Origin: an uncultured Gemmiger sp.
GTDB lineage: Bacteria > Bacillota > Clostridia > Oscillospirales > Ruminococcaceae
Direction of reading: 5' to 3'
Assembly: GCA_944388125.1 (NCBI GenBank)
Contig: CALXHO010000021.1
Coordinates: 1-34,072, forward strand
Length of the DNA stretch: 34,072 bases
Shown one piece after another: positions 1 through 7,735 of the stretch. The first letter of the stretch is position 1; every line of letters starts with the position of its first letter. The position numbers were made by a program, and so were the translations under genes. The notes beneath the pieces were generated by a model. That model was not told the DNA's origin and made no database searches. It saw nothing but the letters and a program-made list of their open reading frames with translations.

Positions 1-139
1 GCAGGCCGCGGGTGAGCTTGGTGGTCTTCTTGGTCAGGATATGGCGGCGCTTGGACGCGTTGCGCTTGATCTTGCCGCTGGCAGTCATCTTAAAGCGCTT
101 TTTGGCGCCGGAAAGGGTCTTGAGCTTCATTTTAGCCAT
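1..139 (-). CDS. rpmI: 50S ribosomal protein L35 (partial, 3' end outside window)
   Basis: L35 is a small basic protein of the large ribosomal subunit. The minus-strand frame starts at an ATG at 139 and reads [16 protein letters not shown], then a Lys/Arg-rich stretch with KRRHIL and [10 protein letters not shown], which is the typical L35 pattern. Only 46 codons are inside the window; the family is about 65 residues long. An AGGAGG ribosome binding site lies 9 nt upstream of the ATG. The gene follows infC by 25 nt on the same strand, the usual infC-rpmI-rplT order, so rplT should lie just left of the window. Confidence 0.95.
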   Translation of the reverse strand, partial: MAKMKLKTLSGAKKRFKMTASGKIKRNASKRRHILTKKTTKLTRGL

Positions 140-164
140 TTTCAGTTTCCTCCTAAAAGCGTGT

Positions 165-695
165 TTACTTGTTCGGGCTGGGCGAAAGGAACATCATCAT
201 GCTGCGCCCCTCGAGCTTGGGCTGCTTGTCAACGACAGCCTTGCCCTCAAGCGCCTCGGCAAAGCGCTTTTCCACATCGATGCCCAGGTTGGTGTGCGCC
301 ATCTCGCGGCCGCGGAACCGGATGGAGACCTTCACCTTGTGGCCCTGCTGCAAAAATTTGACCGCCTGGTTCACTTTGGTGTTGAAGTCGTTGGTATCGA
401 TGTTCAGAGAAAGGCGGATTTCTTTCAGCTCGACAACCTTCTGGTTTTTACGGGCTTCCTTTTCCTTTTTCTGCATCTCGAACCGGTATTTGCCGTAGTC
501 CAGGATCTTGCATACCGGGGGCTTTGCCTGCGGAGCAACCTTGACCAGGTCAAGATCACGCTCCTGCGCAAGACGCAGCGCGTCGCGCGGACTCATGACG
601 CCCATTTGCTGGCCGTCTGCACCGATCAGGCGAACCTCCTTGTCTCGGATCCGCTCATTGATTTCCAGTTCCTTGGAATTGCTGTTGCTGGCGAT
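165..695 (-). CDS. infC: translation initiation factor IF-3 with an AUC start codon
   Basis: IF-3 binds the 30S subunit, prevents premature 50S joining and proofreads the start codon and initiator tRNA. The protein has the N-terminal motif [17 protein letters not shown], the linker [20 protein letters not shown] and a C-terminal domain with [11 protein letters not shown]. The first ATG in frame (605) would remove the conserved INERIR segment. The frame stays open upstream to a TGA at 711-713 and has no ATG, GTG or TTG before the conserved part. The best start is ATC at 695, 9 nt after a perfect GGAGG, giving 176 aa, the normal family length. Non-AUG starts on infC are known in other bacteria (AUU in E. 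coli) and let IF-3 repress its own translation. I infer the same here. Confidence 0.93.
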   Translation of the reverse strand: MASNSNSKELEINERIRDKEVRLIGADGQQMGVMSPRDALRLAQERDLDLVKVAPQAKPPVCKILDYGKYRFEMQKKEKEARKNQKVVELKEIRLSLNIDTNDFNTKVNQAVKFLQQGHKVKVSIRFRGREMAHTNLGIDVEKRFAEALEGKAVVDKQPKLEGRSMMMFLSPSPNK

Positions 696-888
696 GGGAA
701 CACACCTCCGTCACAAATATTATTGGGAAATTGCATGCAAAAAGCGGCTGCCAGTACCAAGCAGCCGCCAAACTCATACATACGCACATTGCCCGTCAGG
801 GGGCGAAACACGTTCGTAATGACCCGGGGTACCAATACCCACAAGGTGAGCCGACGGCGTCCAACGCCGGTCGCTGCTTTTTTTACAG
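696..888 (-). promoter_or_regulatory. infC operon 5' leader, L20-leader-like
   Basis: About 190 nt separate the predicted transcription start (near 888) from the infC start. The leader holds small hairpins near its 5' end (GGCGT-TGG-ACGCC; GGTA-TTGG-TACC) and a terminator hairpin at 739-768. A 7-nt segment near the 5' end (873-879) is perfectly complementary to part of the terminator arm and loop (759-765), so the two pairings exclude each other. In Firmicutes this operon is commonly controlled by L20 binding to such a leader. Assignment to that family is by position and architecture only; the L20-binding helices were not matched base by base. Confidence 0.55.
739..768 (-). terminator. attenuator hairpin in the infC leader
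   Basis: On the minus strand GCGGCTGC and GCAGCCGC form a perfect 8-bp stem with a 9-nt loop, followed directly by TTTTT. It lies between the infC promoter and the infC ribosome binding site, so it should act as a premature terminator rather than at a gene end. Confidence 0.75.
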
Positions 889-893
889 CGATT

Positions 894-922
894 AGTCTAT
901 CACGTCTTTGCCGCCCTGTCAA
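894..922 (-). promoter_or_regulatory. sigma-A promoter of infC-rpmI
   Basis: On the minus strand a perfect TTGACA (917-922) is followed by a 17-nt spacer and TAGACT (894-899). It points toward infC, about 190 nt upstream of its start codon. Confidence 0.85.
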
Positions 923-966
923 GAGGCATCTGTCCCGCACAAGTCAATTTTTTTGCGGAAAATCTA

Positions 967-995
967 TGGCAACACGCGCATAAGTATGGTATGAT
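967..995 (+). promoter_or_regulatory. possible extended -10 promoter of the ddl operon
   Basis: TATGAT at 990-995 is preceded by TGG, making an extended -10. The -35 region (TGGCAA, 967-972, 17-nt spacer) is poor. It lies about 65 nt before ddl and is divergent from the infC promoter. The rest of the 696-1059 gap is the infC leader and promoter; no gene was seen there. Confidence 0.45.
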
Positions 996-1059
996 AAGCT
1001 GAACATGCCTGTGTGTACATCAAAACCGCGGTATGTTATTAGGAAGGAGATATGCGTTT

Positions 1060-2172
1060 ATGTCGAGTTCGACTAACGATAAGCTGCGCGTGGCGCTGTT
1101 CTTCGGCGGCGTCTCCAGCGAGCATGAGGTCAGCTGTGTTTCGGCATCGGCCTGGGTCCGCGCCCTGTCCGAGGAACCCTGCCGCAGCAAGTACGATGTA
1201 GTGCGTGTGGGCATCACCAAGGACGGCCGCTGGCTGCGCTTTGACGGCAGTGCCGATGCCATGGCCGACGGCAGCTGGGAGCAGGATGCCTCCTGCCGTC
1301 CCTGTGTGCTCAGCCCCGACCGCGGCGACCACGGCCTGCTGGAGTTTGCCCCCGACGGCACCGTGACCCGCACCCATATTGATGTGGCGGCCCCCGTGCT
1401 CCACGGCAGAAACGGCGAGGACGGTTCCATCCAGGGCCTGTTTGCCGTGGCGGGCATCCCCTTTGTGGGCTGCGGCGTGCTGGCCAGTGCGGTCTGCATG
1501 GACAAAGCGGTGGCCAACACCATGATGGATGCCTCCGGTGTCCCCCACTGCCATTGGTGCTGGGCCCCCGCCGAGGAGGCCGACGACCCCGACGCCCTGT
1601 GCGACCGGGTGGAGAGCGTTCTCTCCTATCCCATCTTCGTCAAGCCCGCCAACGCAGGTTCCAGCGTGGGCATCAGCAAGGCTGCCGGCCGGGAGGCACT
1701 CAAAAAGGCCATCCGCGTCGCTCTGGCCGAGGACACCAAGGTGGTGTTTGAGGAGTTCATCGACGGGCAGGAAGTGGAATGCGCCGCCTTCGGCAACCCC
1801 GAGACCGGCGTCACCGTCACCCGCCCGGGAGAGATCGTGGCCGGCGCCGAGTTCTACACCTACGACGACAAATATAAAAACGGCGTATCCCAGGTCCTCA
1901 TCCCCGCCCGTCTGAGCGAGGAGAAACTGGACGAAGTGGCCGCCCTGGCCAAGAAGGCCTTCCTGGCTCTGGGTTGCACCGGACTGTCCCGCTGCGACTT
2001 CTTTGTGGAGAAGGGCACCGGCCGGGTGCTGTGCAACGAGCTGAACACGCTGCCCGGCTTCACCGCCATCAGCATGTATCCCAAGCTGATGGAGCACGAC
2101 GGCGTGGGCTTCTCCGACCTGGTGGACCGTCTGATCGGTCTGGCACTTGCCAAAAGAAAGGGTGCTTATTGA
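1060..2172 (+). CDS. ddl: D-alanine--D-alanine ligase
   Basis: Ddl joins two D-alanines with ATP in the cytoplasm to make the terminal dipeptide of peptidoglycan precursors. The 370-aa protein has the ATP-grasp ligase layout: FFGGVSSEHEVS at the N terminus, HGRNGEDGSIQG, VKPANAGSSVG in the ATP-binding part, EFYTYDDKYKNG in the omega-loop region and CNELNTLPGFT near the C terminus. The tyrosine-containing omega loop fits D-Ala rather than D-lactate as second substrate (family knowledge, not proof). I chose the ATG at 1060 because AGGAAGGAG lies 10 nt upstream and VALFFGG then starts near residue 10; an ATG at 1033 lacks such a site. murI follows after 3 nt. Confidence 0.95.
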   Translation: MSSSTNDKLRVALFFGGVSSEHEVSCVSASAWVRALSEEPCRSKYDVVRVGITKDGRWLRFDGSADAMADGSWEQDASCRPCVLSPDRGDHGLLEFAPDGTVTRTHIDVAAPVLHGRNGEDGSIQGLFAVAGIPFVGCGVLASAVCMDKAVANTMMDASGVPHCHWCWAPAEEADDPDALCDRVESVLSYPIFVKPANAGSSVGISKAAGREALKKAIRVALAEDTKVVFEEFIDGQEVECAAFGNPETGVTVTRPGEIVAGAEFYTYDDKYKNGVSQVLIPARLSEEKLDEVAALAKKAFLALGCTGLSRCDFFVEKGTGRVLCNELNTLPGFTAISMYPKLMEHDGVGFSDLVDRLIGLALAKRKGAY

Positions 2173-2175
2173 GCT

Positions 2176-3009
2176 ATGGATAACCGTCCCATCGGCGTAT
2201 TTGACAGCGGCCTCGGCGGCCTGACCGCCGTGCGCCAGCTTCGGCGGGTGCTGCCCGGCGAGGACATCGTCTACTTCGGCGATACCGGCCGCGTGCCCTA
2301 TGGCTCCCGCGGGCGGGACATCATTGTCCAGTATGCCCGCCAGGACATCGGCTTTCTGCTGTCCAAGGATGTGAAATTCATCGTCGCCGCCTGCGGAACG
2401 GTCAGCTCGACCTACCCGCCCTCTGAGGCTGCCCGGCTGCCGGTGCCCTTCACCGGGGTGGTGGGCGCTACTGCACGCCGTGCCGCCGCCGCCACCAGAA
2501 ACCGGCGCATCGGCGTCATCGGTACCCAGGCCACTGTCCGCAGCGGCAGCTACCAGCATCTGCTGAAGGAGCTAGTGCCCGGCGCCCAGCTCTTTGCCAA
2601 GGCCTGTCCGCTCTTTGTGCCGCTGGTGGAAAACGGCTACATCAACGAGGGCAATCCCGTGACCCGGCTGGTCATTGCCGACTATCTCACCGAGCTGCGG
2701 GACACCGGCATCGACACCCTGATCCTGGGCTGCACTCATTACCCTCTGCTGGAGGGGATGATCGGGGAATTCATGGGCCCTGATGTTGCCCTGATCGACC
2801 CAGGCAAGTCCACCGCCGACGCCCTGGTGGATGCCCTGGATGCCCTGGAGCTGCGCAATGGCCGGACCGCCGGAGGGCAGGCGGAATTCTACGTCAGCGA
2901 CACCACCGAAAGCTTTGCCGAGGCGGAGGCGCTGTTCCTGGGCAAGTACGGCGGCGGCCCCGTGACCCAGATCGCCATTGAGCAGTATGCTTGGCCGCCC
3001 AAACCCTAA
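2176..3009 (+). CDS. murI: glutamate racemase
   Basis: MurI interconverts L- and D-glutamate without a cofactor and supplies D-Glu for MurD. The 277-aa protein has GVFDSGLGGLTAV at the N terminus with the catalytic-region Asp10-Ser11, DTGRVPYGSR at residues 36-45, the first catalytic cysteine at Cys73 and the second at Cys186 in LGCTHYPLL. The first cysteine block reads AACGTVSS instead of the common ACNTAS, so the asparagine after the cysteine is glycine. The start is the ATG 3 nt after the ddl stop, with GAAAGGG upstream, so it is probably translated by coupling. Pairing with ddl puts both D-amino-acid steps of wall precursor synthesis in one transcript. Confidence 0.93.
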   Translation: MDNRPIGVFDSGLGGLTAVRQLRRVLPGEDIVYFGDTGRVPYGSRGRDIIVQYARQDIGFLLSKDVKFIVAACGTVSSTYPPSEAARLPVPFTGVVGATARRAAAATRNRRIGVIGTQATVRSGSYQHLLKELVPGAQLFAKACPLFVPLVENGYINEGNPVTRLVIADYLTELRDTGIDTLILGCTHYPLLEGMIGEFMGPDVALIDPGKSTADALVDALDALELRNGRTAGGQAEFYVSDTTESFAEAEALFLGKYGGGPVTQIAIEQYAWPPKP

Positions 3010-3029
3010 CACAGGCAGGTAAACAGAAG

Positions 3030-3485
3030 ATGGAAGAAAATTATCTGATCACGATCAAAGGCACCATGGAGCAGGACGGACGCAGCGAGAGCGTGGAACT
3101 GATGACCCACGGCAGCTTTTTGCAAAGGGACGGAAACTTCTATATCATATATAAGGAGACGGAGGCCACCGGCTACGACGGCTGCACCACCACCGTCAAG
3201 ATCTCGGAGGATGCCCGCCGGGTGGCCATGATGCGCTACGGCAAGGCCCAGAGCCAGCTGGTCATCGAGAAAGGCACCCGGCATCTCTGCCACTACGAGA
3301 CCGGCTACGGCGCCGTATCCCTGGGCGTCGCCGCCGACGAAATCGAGAACGAGCTGGGCCGGGACGGCGGCCGGGTCAAATTCAGCTACACCCTGGATTC
3401 GGGCAGCGAGGACTTCATCAGCCGCAATCTGGTGGACATTCATGTGACTCCCCTGCCCGAGCCTGAACCGGACAGTGTCTCTTGA
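3030..3485 (+). CDS. ywiB: DUF1934 (YwiB-like) beta-barrel protein
   Basis: The 151-aa protein starts MEENYLITIKGTMEQDG and contains repeated short beta-strand patterns: YIIYKETEATGYDG, VAMMRYGKAQSQLVIEKG, ending VDIHVTPLPEPEP. This matches my memory of the DUF1934 family (B. subtilis YwiB), a small lipocalin-like barrel of unknown function. As in B. subtilis it lies directly upstream of argS, which supports the call. The ATG at 3030 was preferred over one at 2991 that would overlap murI; the ribosome binding site (GCAGGT) is weak. A ligand or link to arginine charging is not known. Confidence 0.75.
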   Translation: MEENYLITIKGTMEQDGRSESVELMTHGSFLQRDGNFYIIYKETEATGYDGCTTTVKISEDARRVAMMRYGKAQSQLVIEKGTRHLCHYETGYGAVSLGVAADEIENELGRDGGRVKFSYTLDSGSEDFISRNLVDIHVTPLPEPEPDSVS

Positions 3486-3536
3486 CGCGAAAACATTATA
3501 CAGAATCGTAAATACTGCAAAAGGAGAGCGTTTTTC

Positions 3537-5297
3537 ATGACCGATTACCGCAACTACAACCCCCGCAAGACTGCGCTGGACGCCGCCCGCGACCTGCTGA
3601 CCAAGGCCGCCTGCGCCGCCATGGAGAGCGGTGCCCTGCCCAAGACCGAGCTGCCGGATTTCATCGTCGAGATCCCCGCCGACACCAAAAACGGCGACGT
3701 TGCCGCCAACCTTGCCATGGTGGGCGCCCGTGCCTTCCACAAGGCGCCGCGCCAGATCGCCGAGGCTGTGGTTGCCGCCCTCGATCTAAACGGCAGCCTC
3801 TTTGCCCGTGTGGAGATTGCGGGCCCGGGCTTCATCAACTTCTTCCTGGGCGACGGCTGGTTCACCTCGGTGCTGCGCGCCGCCTGTGCCGGCCAGGATT
3901 ACGGCCGCACCGATGCCGGCCAGGGCAAGAAATATAATGTGGAGTTTGTCTCCGCCAACCCCACCGGCCCCATGCACATGGGCAATGCCCGCGGCGGTGC
4001 TCTGGGCGACTGCCTGGCCGCCTGCCTGGACTGGGCGGGCTACGATGTGACCCGTGAGTTCTACATCAACGACGCGGGCAATCAGATCCAGAAGTTCGGC
4101 AAGAGCCTGGCCATCCGCTATCTGCAGCTGTACAAGGGTGAGGAGGCCTGCCCCCTGCCCGAGGAGTGCTACCAGGGTGCCGACATCATCGAGCGCGCCA
4201 AGGAGTTTGCCGCCGTCCACGGCGACAGCTACGTCAACGCCGACTTTGAGGCGCTGAAAGAGGCCATCACCGCCGACGCCCTGCCCAAGAACATCGCGGG
4301 GCTCCAGCGCGATCTGGGCAAGTACCGCATCGAGTACGACGTCTGGTTCCATGAGAGCACCCTCCACGAGAGCGGTGCGGTGAAGGACATCGTCCAGCTG
4401 CTGCTGGACAAGGGCGCCTGCTACAAGGCTGAGGACGGCGCCATCATGTACAAGAGCGCCCAGTACAGCTCCAAGTACGGCGTCGCCAACAAGAAGAAGA
4501 CCGACGACGGCACCGAGGAGGAAGCCAAGGACGAGGTTCTGGTCCGCGCCAACGGCATCCCCACCTACTTTGCCGCCGACATCGCCTACCACTACAACAA
4601 GCTGGCCGTCCGCGGCTTTGACAAGGCCATCGACGTCTGGGGCGCCGACCATCACGGCCACGTGGCCCGCATGAAAGGTGCCATGGACGCCATCGGTCTG
4701 GACGGCGACCGTCTGGACGTGGTGCTGATGCAGATGGTCAACCTGATCCGCGACGGCAAACCCGTCCGCATGAGCAAACGTACCGGCAAGGCCATCACCC
4801 TGACCGATCTGCTGGACGATGTGCCCATTGATTCCGCCCGCTTCTTCTTCAACCAGCGGGAGAGCTCCTCCACTCTGGACTTCGACCTGGATCTGGCCGT
4901 CAAGAATGACAGCGACAACCCGGTCTACTACGTCCAGTACGCCCATGCCCGCATCTGCTCCATCCTGAAAAAGCTGGAGCAGGAGGGCGTCACCTTCCGC
5001 GGCAGCGAGACCGTGGACGCCTCGGTCCTCACCGATCCCGCCGAGCAGTCCCTGCTGCGCCTGATCGCCGCCTTCCCCGCCGAGATTGCCGCGGCTGCCG
5101 AGAAGTACGATCCCGCCCGCATCACCCGCTATACCATTGATGTAGCCAGCGCCTTCCATCGCTTCTACGGCGCCTGCCGCATCCTGGGTGCTGAGGACAG
5201 CGTCCAGCAGGCCCGCATTGCCCTCTGCCTGGGCGTCCGCGATGTGCTGCGCAATGCCCTGACCATGTTCAAGATCACCGTTCCCGAGAGCATGTAA
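3537..5297 (+). CDS. argS: arginyl-tRNA synthetase
   Basis: ArgS charges tRNA-Arg with arginine. The 586-aa class I enzyme has the N-terminal Arg-tRNA-synthetase domain (residues 1-110), FVSANPTGPMHMGNARGG with the HIGH-type motif HMGN at about 147-150, and RMSKRTG near residue 411 in the place of KMSKS, as is common in this family. The C-terminal DALR anticodon-binding domain includes YYVQYAHARICSIL. The ATG at 3537 has AAGGAGA 10-15 nt upstream. It is the last gene of ddl-murI-ywiB-argS and is followed by a strong terminator. Confidence 0.97.
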   Translation: MTDYRNYNPRKTALDAARDLLTKAACAAMESGALPKTELPDFIVEIPADTKNGDVAANLAMVGARAFHKAPRQIAEAVVAALDLNGSLFARVEIAGPGFINFFLGDGWFTSVLRAACAGQDYGRTDAGQGKKYNVEFVSANPTGPMHMGNARGGALGDCLAACLDWAGYDVTREFYINDAGNQIQKFGKSLAIRYLQLYKGEEACPLPEECYQGADIIERAKEFAAVHGDSYVNADFEALKEAITADALPKNIAGLQRDLGKYRIEYDVWFHESTLHESGAVKDIVQLLLDKGACYKAEDGAIMYKSAQYSSKYGVANKKKTDDGTEEEAKDEVLVRANGIPTYFAADIAYHYNKLAVRGFDKAIDVWGADHHGHVARMKGAMDAIGLDGDRLDVVLMQMVNLIRDGKPVRMSKRTGKAITLTDLLDDVPIDSARFFFNQRESSSTLDFDLDLAVKNDSDNPVYYVQYAHARICSILKKLEQEGVTFRGSETVDASVLTDPAEQSLLRLIAAFPAEIAAAAEKYDPARITRYTIDVASAFHRFYGACRILGAEDSVQQARIALCLGVRDVLRNALTMFKITVPESM

Positions 5298-5330
5298 AGC
5301 AGATTTCATCGATCGTTCGATAAAATATAG

Positions 5331-5364
5331 AAGCCCCGCAGGCCAATGGCCTGCGGGGCTTTCT
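5331..5364 (+). terminator. terminator after argS
   Basis: AAGCCCCGCAGGCC (5331-5344), an AAT loop and GGCCTGCGGGGCTT (5348-5361) form a perfect 14-bp stem, followed by a short T-rich stretch. It lies 33 nt after the argS stop. Confidence 0.9.
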
Positions 5365-5466
5365 CGTTTAGGTACACCGAACAGATTTATTATACCATAT
5401 CAGTCAATGTACTTTCAACCCAATTTATGCACAAATAAATCCTTGTAAGGTTGTCGGGTTTGCGAA

Positions 5467-5495
5467 TAGACGTTCCTTTGGCGTAGTGGTATATT
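5467..5495 (+). promoter_or_regulatory. promoter of the candidate large RNA
   Basis: TAGACG (5467-5472), a 17-nt spacer and TATATT (5490-5495) preceded by TGG (extended -10). Predicted start near 5502. No coding gene with a convincing start lies downstream for 1.4 kb, which is why the transcript is read as an RNA gene. Confidence 0.55.
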
Positions 5496-5501
5496 ATAGT
5501 C

Positions 5502-6790
5502 ACAGAAAGAAAACAGCCGGAGATAAGGAGATAGAAACTCCAAGAGCCCACTTTCCAAAAGGTTCGGCCACAAAGTTTTGAAAATCTTTTCTAAAGGCTT
5601 AAGGTCAAATTCATTGAAGGTTTCTTTCTAAAAAACATACCGAAGAAACGGATCGGCAGAGTAAATCAAAGAAAACAGATTCACAATCGGAAAATTCAGA
5701 AGTAAATTTCAAAAGCAGGATTTTCGAAAGAAAAGAATGAAGGAGAAATTGAAAATGAAAAGAAGATTGGAAAAAGTGGGATTTGAAAGAAATGCAGAAA
5801 ACCGAAAGAATCGGATATGCAGAAAGAGATGCGATGGAATACCTTAAAAGTTCCAGAAAAACAGAGTTCAAAACAGACCGATGGTTTTTGGCAAGTTGTT
5901 ACAAAGAGGCACGTCGGCAGGATTCGTAAGGAAGGAGGCTCAGGTCCCATGGCAAACTTTAAAGATCCCATTCATCACCGGCAGGCCTGGGCTTGCTGAG
6001 ACGACAGAAACCACATCAAGAGCCGCAGGTCATAACCTGTAAAGAAGCACTACAAATGATGATTTGGTTCTGAAATCGATCAAGATGCAATCCCAGGGCC
6101 TGTCAAATCAGACAGCTTTATATAGATAGATGTGAAGACGAACGAAGGAGCAAAATCCGGATAGTCCGCCAAACTGATAAGCAAAATCTTACCTTTAAGA
6201 TAAAGCGTAAAGTTCCATCTACTGAACAAGGAGTTACTCCAATGTACTAGAGTAAAGAGAGTTCTTCTCTCAGCATCAAATCCCCAAACCCATTGCAGGT
6301 AACCCAAGATCTTCCCGGTTCCACAGATGCAGGGTAAGCAACGATCGGAAATACGTTGACAAAGTGTCCTGAATTTTCAGGCCGGAGCTACTCCCAGATG
6401 TTCCGAGATAGTTTCAAAGACACCGCAGGGTATCAGGTTCCAGGTAAAGCAAACTGGTCAAATACAAACGATTTTCCCTCTTCCCTTCCCCCAGGCAAAT
6501 AACGAACGACAGGGCGATCGGTTAAAAATCTTCCGAACCATCGAGGCAGGGATCCTTGAATCTCAGCCTGATTCCAGCAAAGTTTCTGGTAACCATTACA
6601 AGCATTCCCAAGATTTTTACCACCAAGAGTTCCGGCAAAATCAAATGGGTTCGATCCACACAACTATCTGGAAGAGGTAGCTCATGAAAATGAGTGAACA
6701 GTCCGAAAAATAGTGAATCACGGGTATGAGGCTATGACTCCGAAGATGTAAGACCGGCGGGACGCACAGAAATGTGCGTCCCGTCTTTTT
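5502..6790 (+). ncRNA. candidate large structured non-coding RNA (about 1.3 kb)
   Basis: The stretch from the argS terminator to the next gene (5365-6922) has no ORF that looks like a protein gene. It is strikingly A- and purine-rich, unlike the GC-rich genes around it. A promoter at 5467-5495 and a strong terminator at 6756-6790 bracket it on the plus strand. It contains many perfect small hairpins: GNRA-capped ones at 5721-5734 and 6681-6694 (GAAA loops), others at 5802-5814, 6026-6039, 6053-6066, 6100-6115, 6186-6201, 6368-6381 and 6558-6574, and a near-identical pair at 6230-6240 and 6384-6394. A T-loop-like GGTTCGATCC lies at 6648-6657 without a complete tRNA around it. In size and ornateness it resembles OLE, ROOL or GOLLD RNAs, but I cannot assign it to any. 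Degraded DNA or a long leader of the racemase gene are alternatives; the terminator argues against the latter. Confidence 0.55.
6756..6790 (+). terminator. terminator of the candidate large RNA
   Basis: GGCGGGACGCAC (6756-6767), a 6-nt loop and GTGCGTCCCGTC (6774-6785) make a 12-bp stem with one G-T pair, followed by TTTTT (6786-6790). Confidence 0.9.
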
Positions 6791-6861
6791 GTGTTTGCCG
6801 TCTGTCGGTTGCGCCCCGTTCTCTCCTCGTTCCGCCGGGAGGCCCGGGACGGGCATTTTTC

Positions 6862-6890
6862 TTGCATATTTTACCGGAGGGCCGTATAAT
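6862..6890 (+). promoter_or_regulatory. promoter of the racemase gene
   Basis: TTGCAT (6862-6867), a 17-nt spacer and a perfect TATAAT (6885-6890). It lies after the preceding terminator and about 33 nt before the racemase start, so the racemase does not need the upstream transcript. Confidence 0.85.
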
Positions 6891-6922
6891 AAGGATATTA
6901 TCCAAAAATGGGAGGTGTGCGC

Positions 6923-7648
6923 ATGCCGATATCTCAGCCGGGCAAACGCCCTGTGCTCGGCATTTTGGGAGGCCTCGGCCCCGCTGCAAGCTGCTATCTC
7001 TACCAGATGCTGATTGATCACACCCCTGCCACGTGCGATCAGGATCATATTGATATTGTGATCTCCTCCCGCGCGTCGACACCCGACCGCACGGCCTTCA
7101 TCACCGGCAAAAGCAAGGAAGACCCCTTCCTTGTCATGGAACAGGACGGCAAAAGTCTGGTGGCCTACGGCGCCACCGTGCTGGCCATTCCCTGCAACAC
7201 GGCCCATTATTTTTACGACCGCCTTGCGGCAGCCCTGCCGGTGCCGGTGCTCAACATGCCCCGCCTGACCGTAGCCGCCGCCAAGGCCGCCGGATGCACC
7301 AAGCTGGGCATTCTGGCCACCGACGGCACTCTGCTGGCTGAAACCTACCAGCTCATGTGCGCCGAGGCCGGGGTTGCCTGTGCAGTCCCCTCCCCCGAGC
7401 ACCAGCGCGGGGTGATGGCCGTCATCTATGACCAGATCAAGCACGGCAAGCGCGCCGACATGGCCCTGTTCAATGCTGCGGTCGATGACCTGAAACGTCA
7501 GGGCTGCGACATGGCGGTCCTGGGCTGCACCGAGCTCAGTCTGGTCAAGCGGGATGAAAAGCTGGGCAGCTTTTTCATTGACAGCACCGAGGTGCTGTGC
7601 AAAAATGCCCTGCTGGCCTGCGGAGTCCAGCCTGTGGGGTTTGACTGA
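6923..7648 (+). CDS. aspartate/glutamate racemase family protein
   Basis: Members of this cofactor-independent family interconvert L- and D-forms of aspartate, glutamate or other amino acids with two cysteines. The 241-aa protein has LGILGGLGPAASCYLYQ at the N terminus, AIPCNTAHYFYD with the first catalytic cysteine, and AVLGCTELSLV with the second. This fits the YgeA/RacX/aspartate racemase branch rather than MurI, which is encoded at 2176-3009. I chose the ATG at 6923 because GGAGG lies 7-8 nt before it; an ATG at 6908 precedes that site. Substrate is unknown; D-Asp for wall cross-bridges is one possibility. Confidence 0.88.
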   Translation: MPISQPGKRPVLGILGGLGPAASCYLYQMLIDHTPATCDQDHIDIVISSRASTPDRTAFITGKSKEDPFLVMEQDGKSLVAYGATVLAIPCNTAHYFYDRLAAALPVPVLNMPRLTVAAAKAAGCTKLGILATDGTLLAETYQLMCAEAGVACAVPSPEHQRGVMAVIYDQIKHGKRADMALFNAAVDDLKRQGCDMAVLGCTELSLVKRDEKLGSFFIDSTEVLCKNALLACGVQPVGFD

Positions 7649-7735
7649 CCATTTTCCTGTTTTGCTGATTTTCGCGCCTGTGCGCGTGTATTTTCCCGGA
7701 TGCCGGGCAAATGTATTTAGGAAGGATTTGAAACG

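Noticed and set aside
12-983. A 323-codon plus-strand frame over the infC operon
   Set aside because: It runs antisense to rpmI and infC and through their leader and promoter.
4765-4785. Damaged KMSKS motif in ArgS
   Set aside because: A degenerate KMSKS is usual in arginyl-tRNA synthetases and does not imply loss of function.
5611-5971. Minus-strand frames of 86 and 91 codons rich in Phe, Ser and Leu
   Set aside because: They are the complement of the purine-rich candidate RNA, have no ribosome binding site and no recognisable domain.
5817-5999. A 60-codon plus-strand frame in the candidate RNA
   Set aside because: No ribosome binding site at its first ATG, no family resemblance and an unstructured composition; only the internal 16-codon start with a strong site is mentioned as a curiosity.
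6643-6663. T-loop sequence suggesting a tRNA or tmRNA 3' part
   Set aside because: The flanking stem has mismatches, there is no D-arm, anticodon arm or acceptor stem in place, and no tmRNA tag frame was found.
5502-6790. Group I or group II intron
   Set aside because: No recognisable domain V hairpin, no intron-encoded protein, and it lies between two complete transcription units rather than inside a gene.
7649-7735. T-box leader for metG
   Set aside because: Only 87 nt are available and no T-box sequence or terminator is present; just two small hairpins.
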